Of a stretch of DNA of 23,266 nucleotides, positions 1 to 9,349 are shown one piece after another (positions within the stretch are counted from its first letter, which is position 1; the number at the start of each line of letters is the position of its first letter). A program made the position numbers and the translations under genes. Below the pieces are notes generated by a model. It did not search any database, was not told the DNA's origin, and was given only the letters and a program-made list of their open reading frames with translations. Source of the stretch: Priapulus caudatus (Eukaryota > Priapulida > Priapulimorpha > Priapulimorphida > Priapulidae); the NCBI RefSeq assembly GCF_000485595.1, contig NW_014577699.1:1-23266 (forward strand). Reading direction: 5' to 3'.

Positions 1-701
1 TCCTTGGTCCATTGCCATTGGCATTGCCATTGGTGGCCGGTCGGTTTCAGTTCTATAAATTGATATTTAATTGCTAATACTACTACTAGTAGTGATAAGT
101 CAGGGCGAATATAATTACCTGCCCGGCAATTGAAGGCATGATGCCTATTTATTTTTATCGTCTAAATGATCACCCAACGCGTGCCTATCGTACATCAAAC
201 GTGTACAGAATCAGATACCACCATACCACTACACCGCCAGCGCCACGTGTAAATAAAAAAATAAACCCTCGTGAGCTATTTGACATGGAGAATTTTTACA
301 ATTTTTTGACGGGTTAGTTCACTATGATCACGCTTATTCGGCTAAATTATTTATAGTTTAACTGCAGTTATCACTTATAATTATACGTTGTAATGCCCTG
401 AACCGATTTATGATATTGCGAAACTCGATTTAAGTAAATATATTTCATTCATAAGTCACGCAATCTGTAAATATATTTCCGATAGGTGGCGCGTTCTGCT
501 GTAAATAAATACACTGCACTCTGTACACTGTACACTGTGGACTGTAGTGGTAAATTCTGTTCGGTTCGTCGATTCCTATTTATTTCAAAACGGTAAGCCT
601 TTATTATAGTATATTGTAAATAGTAATGTAGCTTTGCATTTTAACTATATACTACTAACTAGCCGTGCTACATGCCCTGAGACTGTAGTCACTGTACTGC
701 A
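1..701. other. AT-rich region without recognised gene
   Basis: No coding signal seen. A donor-like cggtaagcc at about 591-599 follows a pyrimidine-rich stretch and could belong to a non-coding first exon of RPL17, but nothing confirms it. Confidence 0.3.
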
Positions 702-830
702 CACAGGCACTTGGAACGTCTCAATAAAATAAAAAATGTAAACACGAAATGTATGTACTACCAAAGTCTTAATGTTTCTCTACTCTATTTCGCCTATTAT
801 TGCCGATAATTACCCGTAAATGCCGGTCAA
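702..830 (+). repeat. Interspersed repeat family (caggcacttgg...tgccggtcaa), copy 1
   Basis: About 129 bp nearly identical to 1893-2026 and partly to 18215-18430. It starts cacaggcacttggaacgtct and ends gtaaatgccggtcaa. No coding content. Confidence 0.7.
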
Positions 831-838
831 ATAGTTAG

Positions 839-889
839 TTAGTTAGATAGGTAGATAGATAGACAGATAGATAGACAGACAGATAGATT
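839..889 (+). repeat. GATA/GACA microsatellite
   Basis: Tetranucleotide run of agtt, agat and agac units. Confidence 0.8.
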
Positions 890-1109
890 TTATGGGGGTA
901 TTTTTTTTTCAACCAAGTGGTCACCGACTGAGTGCTTTATTTCCCGGGCAACGCTAGGTATCCTGCTAGTACAATAATATCATGTCTGATGCTGTACTAA
1001 TCGCCTGGTGTGGCTATAAACGTACAGATCATCATGCATCGCTTTGATGACCTACATTTTCTTCGCGTTTTCTTTACCGCTGTTAGTTAAATTTTTAAAT
1101 GAAGCCACA

Positions 1110-1451
1110 TCAGGAGCAGTCTTGGTAGTAGGTGCCAAGTGGTAGTGCATTCCATGTTGGTATTGTCCGGTGATAAAGAGAGTATCCATAACAGTCTTTG
1201 TTGGGACAGATAACATTGTAATTCAGTTCATGTGTTTGACGAGTAGTGGGTCTGGCTGAAGCATTTCTTGCTAGGTGATGATCGAGTGATGTTTGATGGA
1301 GAATGTTTGTGAGTTTCTTTATATATACAGTTATGAGACGTGCCTTTTCCCTTCTGTCTTGAAGTGTATCCCAGTTAAGATCACGAAGCATATGATCATA
1401 TGCTATATAATATAACCCAACAAGAGTAGCCAGTAGGTACACCTCATTCAC
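1110..1451 (-). pseudogene. Non-LTR retrotransposon remnant (C-terminal end of reverse transcriptase ORF)
   Basis: A 113-codon open frame whose translation matches the usual tail of CR1/L2/Jockey-type ORF2 proteins: YDHMLRDLNWDTLQDRREKA, then a Tyr-rich stretch YSLYHRTIPTWNALP, equivalent to the family's FFPRTIxxWNSLP. No polymerase core, endonuclease or tail repeat is visible around it, so it is a 5'-truncated and decayed fragment. The clade is not determined. Confidence 0.7.
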
Positions 1452-1892
1452 ATCTCTGTTGATCTATCTAGGGTACCATATGCCATACAACACCCATGGT
1501 TGTTACAACACTGAGCACAGAAAATATCTAGTTTCGAGAAACAGTCATATATCGAAATACTGAATGTCATCGGAGACACCGAATCACTAAACATCGAATC
1601 ACGAATGTGTGGTACGTGACTCTACTCTCGCAGCCTGGTCAAGTTAAGAAACATCATGATACAACTGCTGCATAGATATAGTGTTACTTGTAGTGTATCT
1701 ACGGGACTTCCAGCTCAATGCGCAGAAGCATAAAGCCTTGTATATATCACAGACTCAGACTGTGGGGCACAGTATACTAACCCATCAATACATTACAATA
1801 CTGATTAATGTCGCAGCAGCAATAGCCAATACATCATGAACTGATTGAAGACCCATGCAGTTAATTGTCAGTTGTATAGACACAGTACAGTA

Positions 1893-2026
1893 CCACAGGC
1901 ACTTGGAACGTCTCAATAAATAAATATAAAAATGTAAACACGAAATGTATTTACTACCAAAGTCTTAATGTTTCTCTACTCTATTTCGCCTATTATTGCC
2001 GATAATTACCCGTAAATGCCGGTCAA
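1893..2026 (+). repeat. Interspersed repeat family (caggcacttgg...tgccggtcaa), copy 2
   Basis: Near-identical to 702-830, with small insertions in the A-rich part. It is followed directly by the 37-41 bp triplication at 2041. Confidence 0.7.
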
Positions 2027-2040
2027 GTGCTTGAGAGAAC

Positions 2041-2153
2041 TCTCTCATTCATGTTGTTTGTGCACAGGGCGGGCGGTCAGTTCTCTCATTCATGTTGTTT
2101 GTGCACAGGGCGGGCAGTTCTCTCATTCATGTTGTTTGTGCACAGGGCGGGCG
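2041..2153 (+). repeat. 37-41 bp tandem triplication
   Basis: Units starting at 2041, 2082 and 2119 share tctctcattcatgttgtttg then tgcacagggcgggc. Confidence 0.8.
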
Positions 2154-2186
2154 TGCGGTGTACTTGTGTGTAGCAGATGAGCAAGA

Positions 2187-2450
2187 TGAATGGATAGATA
2201 GTCAGTTAGATAGGTAGGTAGGTAGGTAGGTAGATAGATAGATAGATAGATAGATAAATGGATGGATGGATGGATAGATGGAAATCCATTCATCCATCCA
2301 TCAATCCATCTCATCCCATCCCATCTCATCCCATCCCATCCCATCCCATCCCATCCATCCATCCATCCATCTATCTATCTATCTACCTACCTAACTAACT
2401 ATCCATCTATCCATCCATCCATCTATCCATCCATCCATCCATTTATTTAT
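2187..2450. repeat. Inverted GATG/GATA/GGTA tetranucleotide satellite
   Basis: The left half (2187-2282) is GATA/GGTA/GATG-type; the right half (2287-2450) is the complementary CATC/CTAT/CTAC type in mirrored order, so the tract can fold back. It includes a five-base cccat array. Base 2453 is an unresolved N just beyond it. Confidence 0.75.
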
Positions 2451-2801
2451 CTNCATTCACTATTTCGGCGTGTATGTGAACACATTTGGGACTAACAGGG
2501 TTTACTAGAATCCCACCACTCCACCACAGAGTCACCGCAGTAGACGTTAGATGAGCGCTGTCGCTATGCGCACTTGTTGGGATAGTAATTTCAACAATGT
2601 TGGTATCCAAATCTTGAAATAGTAGCATTATATATCAGCTAGTATCTCAATATAGCATTTGAAAATAAGCATTGGCAAAACACTTGCGTATCCTACCAGT
2701 ACCATAGGCGAGCGATGTATCGATCGCCTGATATTCATAATTTGTAGTTGACTCCCTGTGAGCGGTTGTTAAAAGCCAGTATTTAATAACTACATCATTA
2801 A

Positions 2802-3304
2802 AGCGGCACTATGCGCATCCAACGCTAATTTCTCAGTATTAGACTAGCAAATAATTCGTGTTCATTCTAATCACACTACCTTATGACAAAATAAACTCTA
2901 GTTGCTCCCATTTCACTGCCGCGTTTGCCTTAAAACCACAAGAAAGAGGTGAGAAAACTGGCAATTCTGGCGCAAACGCCGACTGTTTGCCAAACAATTT
3001 AGCCTCGAAGTGGTGAGGGGATGTCACATGTTTTTATCTTTGCTACACCCGTACCGCTGTACGCAGCACCACTGTACCGCAGCACTGCTGTGCGGTTGCC
3101 TGGCAGGGCAACGCGAAGTGTCAACAACATCGGGAATTTGAACAACATTGGAGGTATTTTAAATACCTTTTATAAGACAACGCGCAGTGAAATGGGAGGA
3201 ACTAGAGTTTATTTTTGTCATAAGGTAGTGTGATTATGCATGACACGAAGTATTTGCTAGTCTAGTACTGGAGAAATTAGCGTTTGGATGCGCATTGTGC
3301 GGCT
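2802..3304. mobile_element. TTAA-flanked MITE with ~122-bp terminal inverted repeats
   Basis: The left arm 2802-2923 and right arm about 3181-3304 are inverted copies, about 90% alike by eye, opening AGCGGCACTATGCGCATCC and, on the other strand, AGCCGCACAATGCGCATCC. TTAA stands immediately outside both ends (2798-2801, 3305-3308), as for TTAA-targeting DNA transposons such as piggyBac. The middle has no transposase frame. It lies upstream of RPL17. Confidence 0.75.
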
Positions 3305-3404
3305 TTAAAGGTATATAGGTATTGCGAATAAAATTCACCCCATGTCATAAAATTGCCAAATGTTTATGCCAAATGTTGCTCGCGTTCATTTTACATACGC
3401 CTCC

Positions 3405-3610
3405 AACACTACACTGCATACGTATTGTCTGACACCATTGTCTGGTTCGCTTGATACAATTTCAATGTATACACATCACATTTATGTTTATCAACATCGG
3501 CCACGCTTGCGCTTGCAAATATGCTATGCCTGCTGTGTATAACGCTACTCTGGGCATATAGTAAGGGTGCGCACTCGCTCAGATGCGCTGCCGTATAAAG
3601 TTTATAACTC
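3405..3610 (+). repeat. Interspersed repeat, copy 1 (second copy 6797-7085)
   Basis: Shares ordered blocks with 6797-7085: cttgatacaat, acatcacatttatgt, atcggccacgcttgc, gctgtgtataac and agatgcgctgccgtataaa. It is a diverged dispersed repeat of unknown class lying on both sides of RPL17 coding exon 1. Confidence 0.5.
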
Positions 3611-3824
3611 AACAACCACTACCCCGATTTTGACGATTTTTTTTTTACTATCCCGGCGGTATACCAAGCATTGAAATCTGGTATCCTGCGGATATCGGGA
3701 TACCGCTATTTTCGACCCCTGCAACTGAACTGTAACTTCCAAGTAGTAAATTACAATATACATTACATGCTACCATGCCAATATGACCACGTGTGCAGGT
3801 GATTTAGATTCGCATATATAACTT

Positions 3825-3950
3825 GTGTAAAACGTCTTAGTGGCATGTGTGTATACATCCAGAAGGGTGTAAAACGTCTTAGTGGCATGTGTGTATACAT
3901 CCAGAAGGGTGTAAAACGTCTTAGTGGCATGTGTGTATACATCCAGAAGG
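3825..3950 (+). repeat. 42-bp tandem triplication upstream of RPL17
   Basis: Three units (3825-3866, 3867-3908, 3909-3950) identical as far as I can read, each gtgtaaaacgtcttagtggc plus atgtgtgtatacatccagaagg. The array ends 43 bp before the presumed splice acceptor of RPL17 coding exon 1. Confidence 0.88.
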
Positions 3951-4011
3951 TGGTCAACAATTAAACTTGCAACTTGACTGTGTCAACTTCCAGGACGTAA
4001 GAAACATCATC

Positions 4012-4193
4012 ATGACTCGATACTCGGTGGATCCACAGAACTCGGCAAAGTCATGCAAGGCTCGAGGCTCACACCTCCGTGTTCACTTCAAGAACACGCA
4101 TGAAACAGCTATGGCGATCAAGCGTATGAATCTGCAGAGAGCACAGAGATATCTGAAGGCTGTCATAGAAAAGAAGGAGATCATACCATTTAG
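4012..4193 (+). CDS. RPL17: RPL17 coding exon 1
   Basis: Encodes residues 1-60 and the first two bases of codon 61 (MTRYSVDP to IIPF plus split Arg). The donor is ag|gtactg after base 4193. The frame continues open into the intron to 4269, but that tail is not conserved in the family. Confidence 0.93.
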
Positions 4194-5843
4194 GTACTGT
4201 GTTGTGCTGTTTTCACTTGGCTATTGTTATTGCTTATATATGCAAACACCAGGCAGTGCACGAAATTAGCGCTATTTTGCCGGCAGCCGCCGTTTCATGC
4301 CCCATAATCGGTCCACTTGGCCTATTCAAAATTTTGTCCATCTTTCCTTTTTAGCTCATCTGACGAAGTCAGATGCCGCTTGTAGAATTGCATGATTGTC
4401 CGTGCGTCCGTCCGTGCGTCTGTCCGCGCGTCCGTGCGTCCGTCCGTCAACAGTTGGGCACAAATCTTAACCGCTCGACGTACGGTCACAATATTTGGGA
4501 CGTCGGGGGTGATCGTGAAAAGGACTCGGGATGACCAATTTGGGGGTCAAGGGTCAAAGGTCCAGAGGTGTAAACGGAGGGGGAATATTTCCCCCTTAAC
4601 TTAAGGTATAGGAGGAAATACGGAATTGTGGCACAAATCTGAACGGCTCGACCTATGCTCTTAATATTCGGTGTATAGTGTGATGGGCAGGAAACCCATC
4701 ACCAGTGCGAAATTGGAGGTCACAGGTCAAATGTCAGTGGGGGAAAGGTTTATCAGACATTTTCTGAGGACATGGCCTAATGGACAGAGTGAAAAACTTT
4801 TTTGTTTCAGTGCTGACCTACCATTTTTATCACTTTATTGAAAGGACCATGAAATGTGCTTTCCACTGACGTGCAAAGAGTAAGTGTCTGATAACCTTTT
4901 GACCCTGAAGAGAAGGGTTAAACATGGATTTGTTGACTGTTGACAAAGGACTGAACTGCTTTTGGCATTATCAGAGCCATACCTGTGTGGATGTGAGGCT
5001 ACTTTTGCAGTTCAATTGCAAAGACAAAAGTTTGTTGAACAAGGTTTACGCTCCTTAAATAATATAAGACTGAAATGGACGGTTGCCCACTCGCCACAGG
5101 CGACCAATGTCCAGCTCGGGCGACCGAAAATTGCACAAGTCAAGTAGTCACTGGCCCCACAAAAAAAGTTTGGGTGACTGCCAATATTTCAACACATTAA
5201 CAAATTTACTGATATGTTTGAGTTGTTCTTTGTTTACTAAGGCCGACCAAAAAATTACCTTTGGTTCGTGTCACCCGCCCGCACTTCACATTTTGGAGTG
5301 AAAAATGTGCGACTGCGCTGCACTTTTAGAGGGTTTCAAGAAAAAATATAATTCAAAGATACCGCCTGCCGATCATACATATTCAAATATCCGACTCTTG
5401 TCATTTTATTTACCTAAAGAGAGTTCCAAAATATTTTACCTACAACGTGAAACAGTCGTATAGAGCTGGGCCGGCTACTTCATAAACAGAGCCTGAAGGT
5501 CGTATGGCGCGGCGGCCGGCTTTGATGTATGCGATCGATCGCGTACTATATAGTATACGCATGCTATCGTGCTATACGCGGCTGCAGAGCTGTTGCCGCA
5601 CACGCTGTGGAACGCGCTGCGCCACGTGGACGATGACGCAGCGCGTTCCACAGCGTGTGCGCATGCAAAATGCATTGATCTGTGGCGTGTGGAAAATGTC
5701 ACACGTGTTTGATATTTTCTTCCACGTTTGGAAGATTGAACAGCGTCTGCGGAGTGACTGTGTAAAGTTTCATACCGTCTCTACACTTGAACGTGTTTTA
5801 ACGTTGACATTTTGACGTTGTTTTTACGTTGCTCTCTCTCTCT

Positions 5844-5904
<61 letters not shown>

Positions 5905-8210
5905 TGTGTGTGCATGTGTGCGTGCGCGCGCGTGTGTAGTAGTGGATTTCGGGGGGGGGGGGCTAGCCAACCCCCTTTGTTGGACTAACAATATTATCAG
6001 GAGTAAGATATATCATCTTAACCTATATTATCTTACTCCTGATATTATTACACATATACCAATTAATTATTGCCAAGTATAATAGTCGCGCGGCTGCACA
6101 AAACGGCACCTGATGCATGGGTTAAATTATGTAATTGAGTGGCAAAGCAGGCTACAACCCTTTTGCAACTTTTTCACAATTCCAAGAAAGAGTTTTACTG
6201 TCGCCCTCAGGCTCATCCCAGCGGTGGTCACCCCCTACATATTCAGTGACCGCGACTTAAACAATGCCCCACCCCCCTGTACATCAATCAATGCCGCGCT
6301 GCAACCGCAAGTTAAGATCACGTGACTCGCTTGACCTCCTGCTATTGGTCGGTTACATAGAGACAGTGTGGAACTTTACACAGCCACTCCGCAGACGCTG
6401 TTCAATCTTCCACACGTGGAAGAAAATATCAAACACGTGATATTTTCCACACGCCACAGATCGATGCATTTTGCATGCGCACACGCTGTGGAACGCGCTG
6501 CGCCACACTTCAGTTACTCGCTCGTTCAAATTATATTCCTATATATTCCTATATTTAATTTGTGGAAAAAAAATTATATTCCTGCCTACCCATGTTTTTG
6601 CAGGGGAAAAAAATATACCTACCTACCTACCCTAATTTTCACAATCCATGTGACCCGAACCAAAGGTATTTTTTTGTTGGCCTAACTAATCATAATCCTA
6701 AACCGGAGTCCACGCTAGGATACAATCAGACCAAGCTCGTGCATTTTCGTTCCGACCTAGCTTGCTGACGGCGGGTTAGACTGGTACTCTTCGACTCTCC
6801 CGCTATACACTGCAAACATACATGTCTAGATGCGTTGTCTGGCTAGCTTGATACAATGTATAACATCACATTTATGTACATGTATCGCTGACCTGGGCCC
6901 ACCCTGATCGGCCATGCTTGCTTATACGCTTGTATGCTGTGCCCGCTGTATAACACTAGTGTGGCATAGTAATGGATAAATTAGGCTAGCAGTGAGACCG
7001 GTGAGAATCAGGGTGCCTAGCTGAATCCGCTCAGATCGCGCGCACTCTCTCTATGCGCACTGGCTTAGATGCGCTGCTGTATAAAATTTGGGCCTCCAAC
7101 AATGCATTTGGGCCAGTGACTAAAAAAATGTACTCGCCCCCAAAAAAAATTTGGGGCCAACCTTCAGCTGGCCCCCATTTCAGGCACTGATGATCGTGCT
7201 GGAATGAGAAGAAAAACATTGGCAGATATGTCATATATGAACGAAATTCTTATTCATGTCTTAGCGCTAACATTTGTGTTTGGTTGCATCTTTTAGGCGT
7301 TTTAATGGAGGTGTAGGAAGGAAGGCACAGGCGAAACAGTTCGGCACAACTCAAGGTCGTTGGCCAAAGAAGAGTTCAGAGTTCCTGTTGCAATTGCTAA
7401 AGAATGCAGAGAGCAATGCAGAGCAGAAGGGCCTCGACGTAGATCACCTTTTCATCGAGCACATTCAGGTAAATTTCGGCCTATATTTGCACAAGTCAGG
7501 GTTGTGGGTAGACTGATACAGTTATTTCACATACTTGAATGCTTTTACATGCACAGAATGCGCCCTCATTACAAACTGTATAGACACCTAGTGGGCTAAC
7601 AAAAAATCTGATGTGCAAGTCCATTGTTGCACATGCAGAAATGAATTGGTCCAAGGAATATAATTTGGTATGTAGATGACGTTTTTGAGTACTGGGGTGT
7701 CGTTTGTGAAGGTCGGACGTTTCCTAGATAGCTGCCTCCCTGTGACAGGAAGGTTGACAAGTCTCGCGTGGATTTTCAATTTTTCAACTAACCCTGCTCT
7801 CAGTGAGGCATTTCACATGTATAACTAGACAGAGGGCACTCACGGAGAGTGCATACCTCCGCCAGCATGTAACATACATGTATGTGTTACGAGCTGGCTG
7901 GCCGCTCGCTCGCTCGCTGCTGCTGACTGTCTGGCCTGCTGCCGACTCGACGCGCTAATATCGATCGCGCACACTAACACACGAACACACTACACGAGAT
8001 CGATCACATAACCTCCTCCACTCCGTGGGCGGAAGTAATAACACCATGTTCCGCGGTTGCTGCTCTCTGCAGGTTAACCGAGCTCCACAGATGAGGCGTC
8101 GTACGTACAGAGCCCACGGTCGCATCAACCCGTACATGAGCAGTCCGTGCCACATCGAGGTCATTCTCGCCGAGAAGGAGCAGAATGTTGCGCCGGCAAA
8201 GTCTACATAA
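4012..8210 (+). CDS. RPL17: 60S ribosomal protein L17 (uL22), three coding exons
   Basis: Structural protein of the large ribosomal subunit, cytosolic, lining the nascent-peptide exit tunnel. Coding exons are 4012-4193, 7297-7468 and 8073-8210; each intron begins GT and ends AG, and the joined frame gives 163 residues without a stop. Family signatures seen: an opening MTRYSVDP, then [51 protein letters not shown], then [20 protein letters not shown] in exon 3. The start at 4012 is chosen because the family begins MxRYS; the frame is open further upstream, but a splice acceptor (cttccag, ending 3993) lies just before it, so a non-coding 5' exon probably lies upstream and was not located. The C-terminus stops soon after EKEQ, shorter than the basic tail of the roughly 184-residue vertebrate protein. 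Introns are packed with mobile elements. The 3' end faces the TRAF gene. Confidence 0.95.
4352..4975 (+). mobile_element. ~600-bp interspersed repeat with internal CGTC minisatellite, copy A
   Basis: Starts TTAGCTCATCTGACGAAGTC (a CATCTGAC/GTCAGATG hairpin), followed by a cgtccgtc array and a conserved body (caacagttgggcacaaatct, ttgaccctgaagag, ttgttgactgttgacaaagg). It ends at about gaactgcttttggcattatc. Inverted copies are at 12100-12714 and 16080-16262. No transposase was seen. Confidence 0.7.
5832..5940 (+). repeat. TG/CG dinucleotide and tetranucleotide microsatellite
   Basis: CT run, then TG repeats, then cgtg repeats, in RPL17 intron 1. A 12-base G run follows at 5951-5962. Apparent Cys/Val-rich open frames across it are artefacts of the repeat. 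Confidence 0.85.
5996..6043. mobile_element. Mini fold-back element (48 bp, ATCAGGAG ends)
   Basis: The arms ATCAGGAGTAAGATA and its complement TATCTTACTCCTGAT flank a short AT-rich loop. ATT is present on both sides (5993-5995, 6044-6046). It lies in RPL17 intron 1, next to a G run. Confidence 0.65.
6797..7085 (+). repeat. Interspersed repeat, copy 2 (first copy 3405-3610)
   Basis: Same ordered blocks as 3405-3610, with an extra stretch around 6960-7030. It lies in RPL17 intron 1. Confidence 0.5.
7297..7468 (+). CDS. RPL17: RPL17 coding exon 2
   Basis: The acceptor cttttag ends at 7296 and the donor cag|gtaaat follows 7468. The exon completes a split Arg codon and then encodes [14 protein letters not shown] through IEHIQ, the central uL22 core. 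Confidence 0.94.
7825..8035 (+). mobile_element. Short interspersed DNA element, copy 1 (TAA target duplication)
   Basis: 211 bp starting CTAGACAGAGGGCACTCACG and ending near CCGTGGGCGGAAG, with TAA on both sides (7822-7824, 8036-8038). It contains a GCTC/GCTG-rich simple core and subterminal TACCTCCGCC/GGCGGAGGTA-type inverted repeats. The same element occurs at 11738-11964. It ends 37 bp before RPL17 exon 3. Confidence 0.75.
8073..8210 (+). CDS. RPL17: RPL17 terminal coding exon
   Basis: The acceptor ctctctgcag ends at 8072. The exon encodes [16 protein letters not shown] and onward to a TAA at 8208-8210. A branch-point-like TAATAAC at 8036-8042 overlaps the target duplication of the mobile element that ends at 8035, so an insertion sits directly against the splicing signals. 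Confidence 0.94.
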   Translation, partial: VNRAPQMRRRTYRAHGRINPYMSSPCHIEVILAEKEQNVAPAKST

Positions 8211-8253
8211 TTGTCACGCTTGTATACATGTGTATGTCGCAGTGGGTTGGTAA

Positions 8254-8259
8254 AATAAA
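8254..8259 (+). terminator. RPL17 polyadenylation signal AATAAA
   Basis: Canonical AATAAA 44 bases after the RPL17 stop codon. This is a typical short 3' UTR for a ribosomal-protein gene. Confidence 0.75.
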
Positions 8260-8312
8260 TTGATGAAAAAAAGAATGCGTCAGAGTTCATCTTGTGTTGC
8301 ATTAGCGTGGCT

Positions 8313-8318
8313 TTTATT
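8313..8318 (-). terminator. Candidate polyadenylation signal of the TRAF gene
   Basis: AATAAA on the minus strand (TTTATT on plus), about 610 bases past the TRAF stop codon. It is the only canonical signal I found between that stop and the RPL17 end. It would put the two convergent cleavage sites within tens of bases of each other. Confidence 0.5.
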
Positions 8319-8926
8319 TTTAATCAATTTTTACGATGATTGAAGTCGTCACTAAATTTACAAGATCTTTCACAAAGAAATATGTCCATTTTAAGTTGGG
8401 GTAAACGTATTTGGGTCTAAACTACTTGTGTCTTAGTAGTTATAAACTCCGCACAAAAATTAATGCAGTGTTTATAGATGCAGCTCCCAGATATAACCAT
8501 TCCCAGCATTCGTAACGCTTTCAGCAGAACCAATGTTGCTACAAAATATACCTTCAACCTTATGGCTGTGAAACTGCAAAATACACTGCTACACAATATA
8601 TATATAATATAAACCTAGTTACTTATGGTAAAATATATGCCTCTCGTTTAAAAACTCCGATCGACATCCATAAACGTGCCACACCTATAAAATCGTTCAC
8701 TAGACAAATCTTAATGTACAGCTATAAACACTGGCAATGACAACATCAATGTATACACGTGTCCCATCACTTCAGGAGTAAAACAACGGGTGATCATAAT
8801 GTAATTACATGATACATAACACATATATTAACGACCGCTCCCGCATCACATCGCATGTCTATCGCATTAATGCCTCGTTTGACATAATCACAGTCAGTCA
8901 GTCGGACGGCGGCGGCGCGCGTATCA

Positions 8927-9349
8927 TCACGCTGTTGTCGACGGAATCACGGTGACCTTGAGCAGCAGCGTGTCGTGCAGCAGGTAATTCCTCGTGCCGA
9001 GACACGCGAGGCTGACGAGGTCGAGGAAGCCAAAGCCCTTTGGGTTGCGGCGCGTCGTCGGCCGCTGGAACGCCTCGAGCTTCGAGTCCGCGACGAGCGG
9101 CTCGACGATGTTCTCTCGCCGCGCCGCGTCGTCGTCCTGGTCGACGATCGTGAACACGATGCGGCCGCTGAAGGGCCACGCGAGCAGCGTGTCGTTCTCC
9201 GACTTGAGGAAGTGGACGAAGATGGAGAGCGTGGCGGCGGGCGCGCGCGAGTGCGAGACGTTGATGCGCAGGCAGAGCTTGTAGCCGTGGTAGGACGTGT
9301 AGAAACCGGAGCTGTGCTCGACCGGGTTTATCGTGGAGAAGTTCTTCAC
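8927..9349 (-). CDS. TRAF6-like terminal coding exon (MATH domain)
   Basis: The acceptor cggccggcag ends at 9350 and the stop TGA is at 8929-8927. The 140 residues start VKNFSTINPVEHSSGFYTS and include YHGYKLCLRI, LLAWPFSGRIVFTIVDQ, FQRP and NYLLHDTLLLKV, the MATH core that binds receptor peptides. It is much more GC-rich than the exons upstream. Confidence 0.94.
   Translation of the reverse strand: MKNFSTINPVEHSSGFYTSYHGYKLCLRINVSHSRAPAATLSIFVHFLKSENDTLLAWPFSGRIVFTIVDQDDDAARRENIVEPLVADSKLEAFQRPTTRRNPKGFGFLDLVSLACLGTRNYLLHDTLLLKVTVIPSTTA

Larger units (their letters stand above)
5637..6502. mobile_element. Long inverted-repeat structure (~132-bp arms) around simple repeats
   Basis: The left arm 5637-5769 and right arm 6372-6502 are inverted copies with a few mismatches; shared blocks include gcatgcaaaatgcat, tctgtggcgtgtgg and gattgaacagcgtctgcgga. 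The 600-bp interior holds TG/CG arrays, a G run and a mini fold-back element, with no coding frame. The outer 25 bp of the left arm is duplicated in inverted form immediately outside (5597-5621), making a perfect 25-bp local hairpin with a 15-bp loop. It is probably a non-autonomous DNA element in RPL17 intron 1. Confidence 0.6.

Noticed and set aside
5475-6685. Recurring peptide frames ([18 protein letters not shown]) near 5500-5700 and 6440-6500
   Set aside because: The similarity comes from the inverted-repeat arms, which carry many interruptions and no known protein.
7183-7260. Possible intronic C/D snoRNA in RPL17 (actgatgatc), as vertebrate RPL17 hosts one
   Set aside because: No D box (CTGA) at a suitable distance and no terminal stem.
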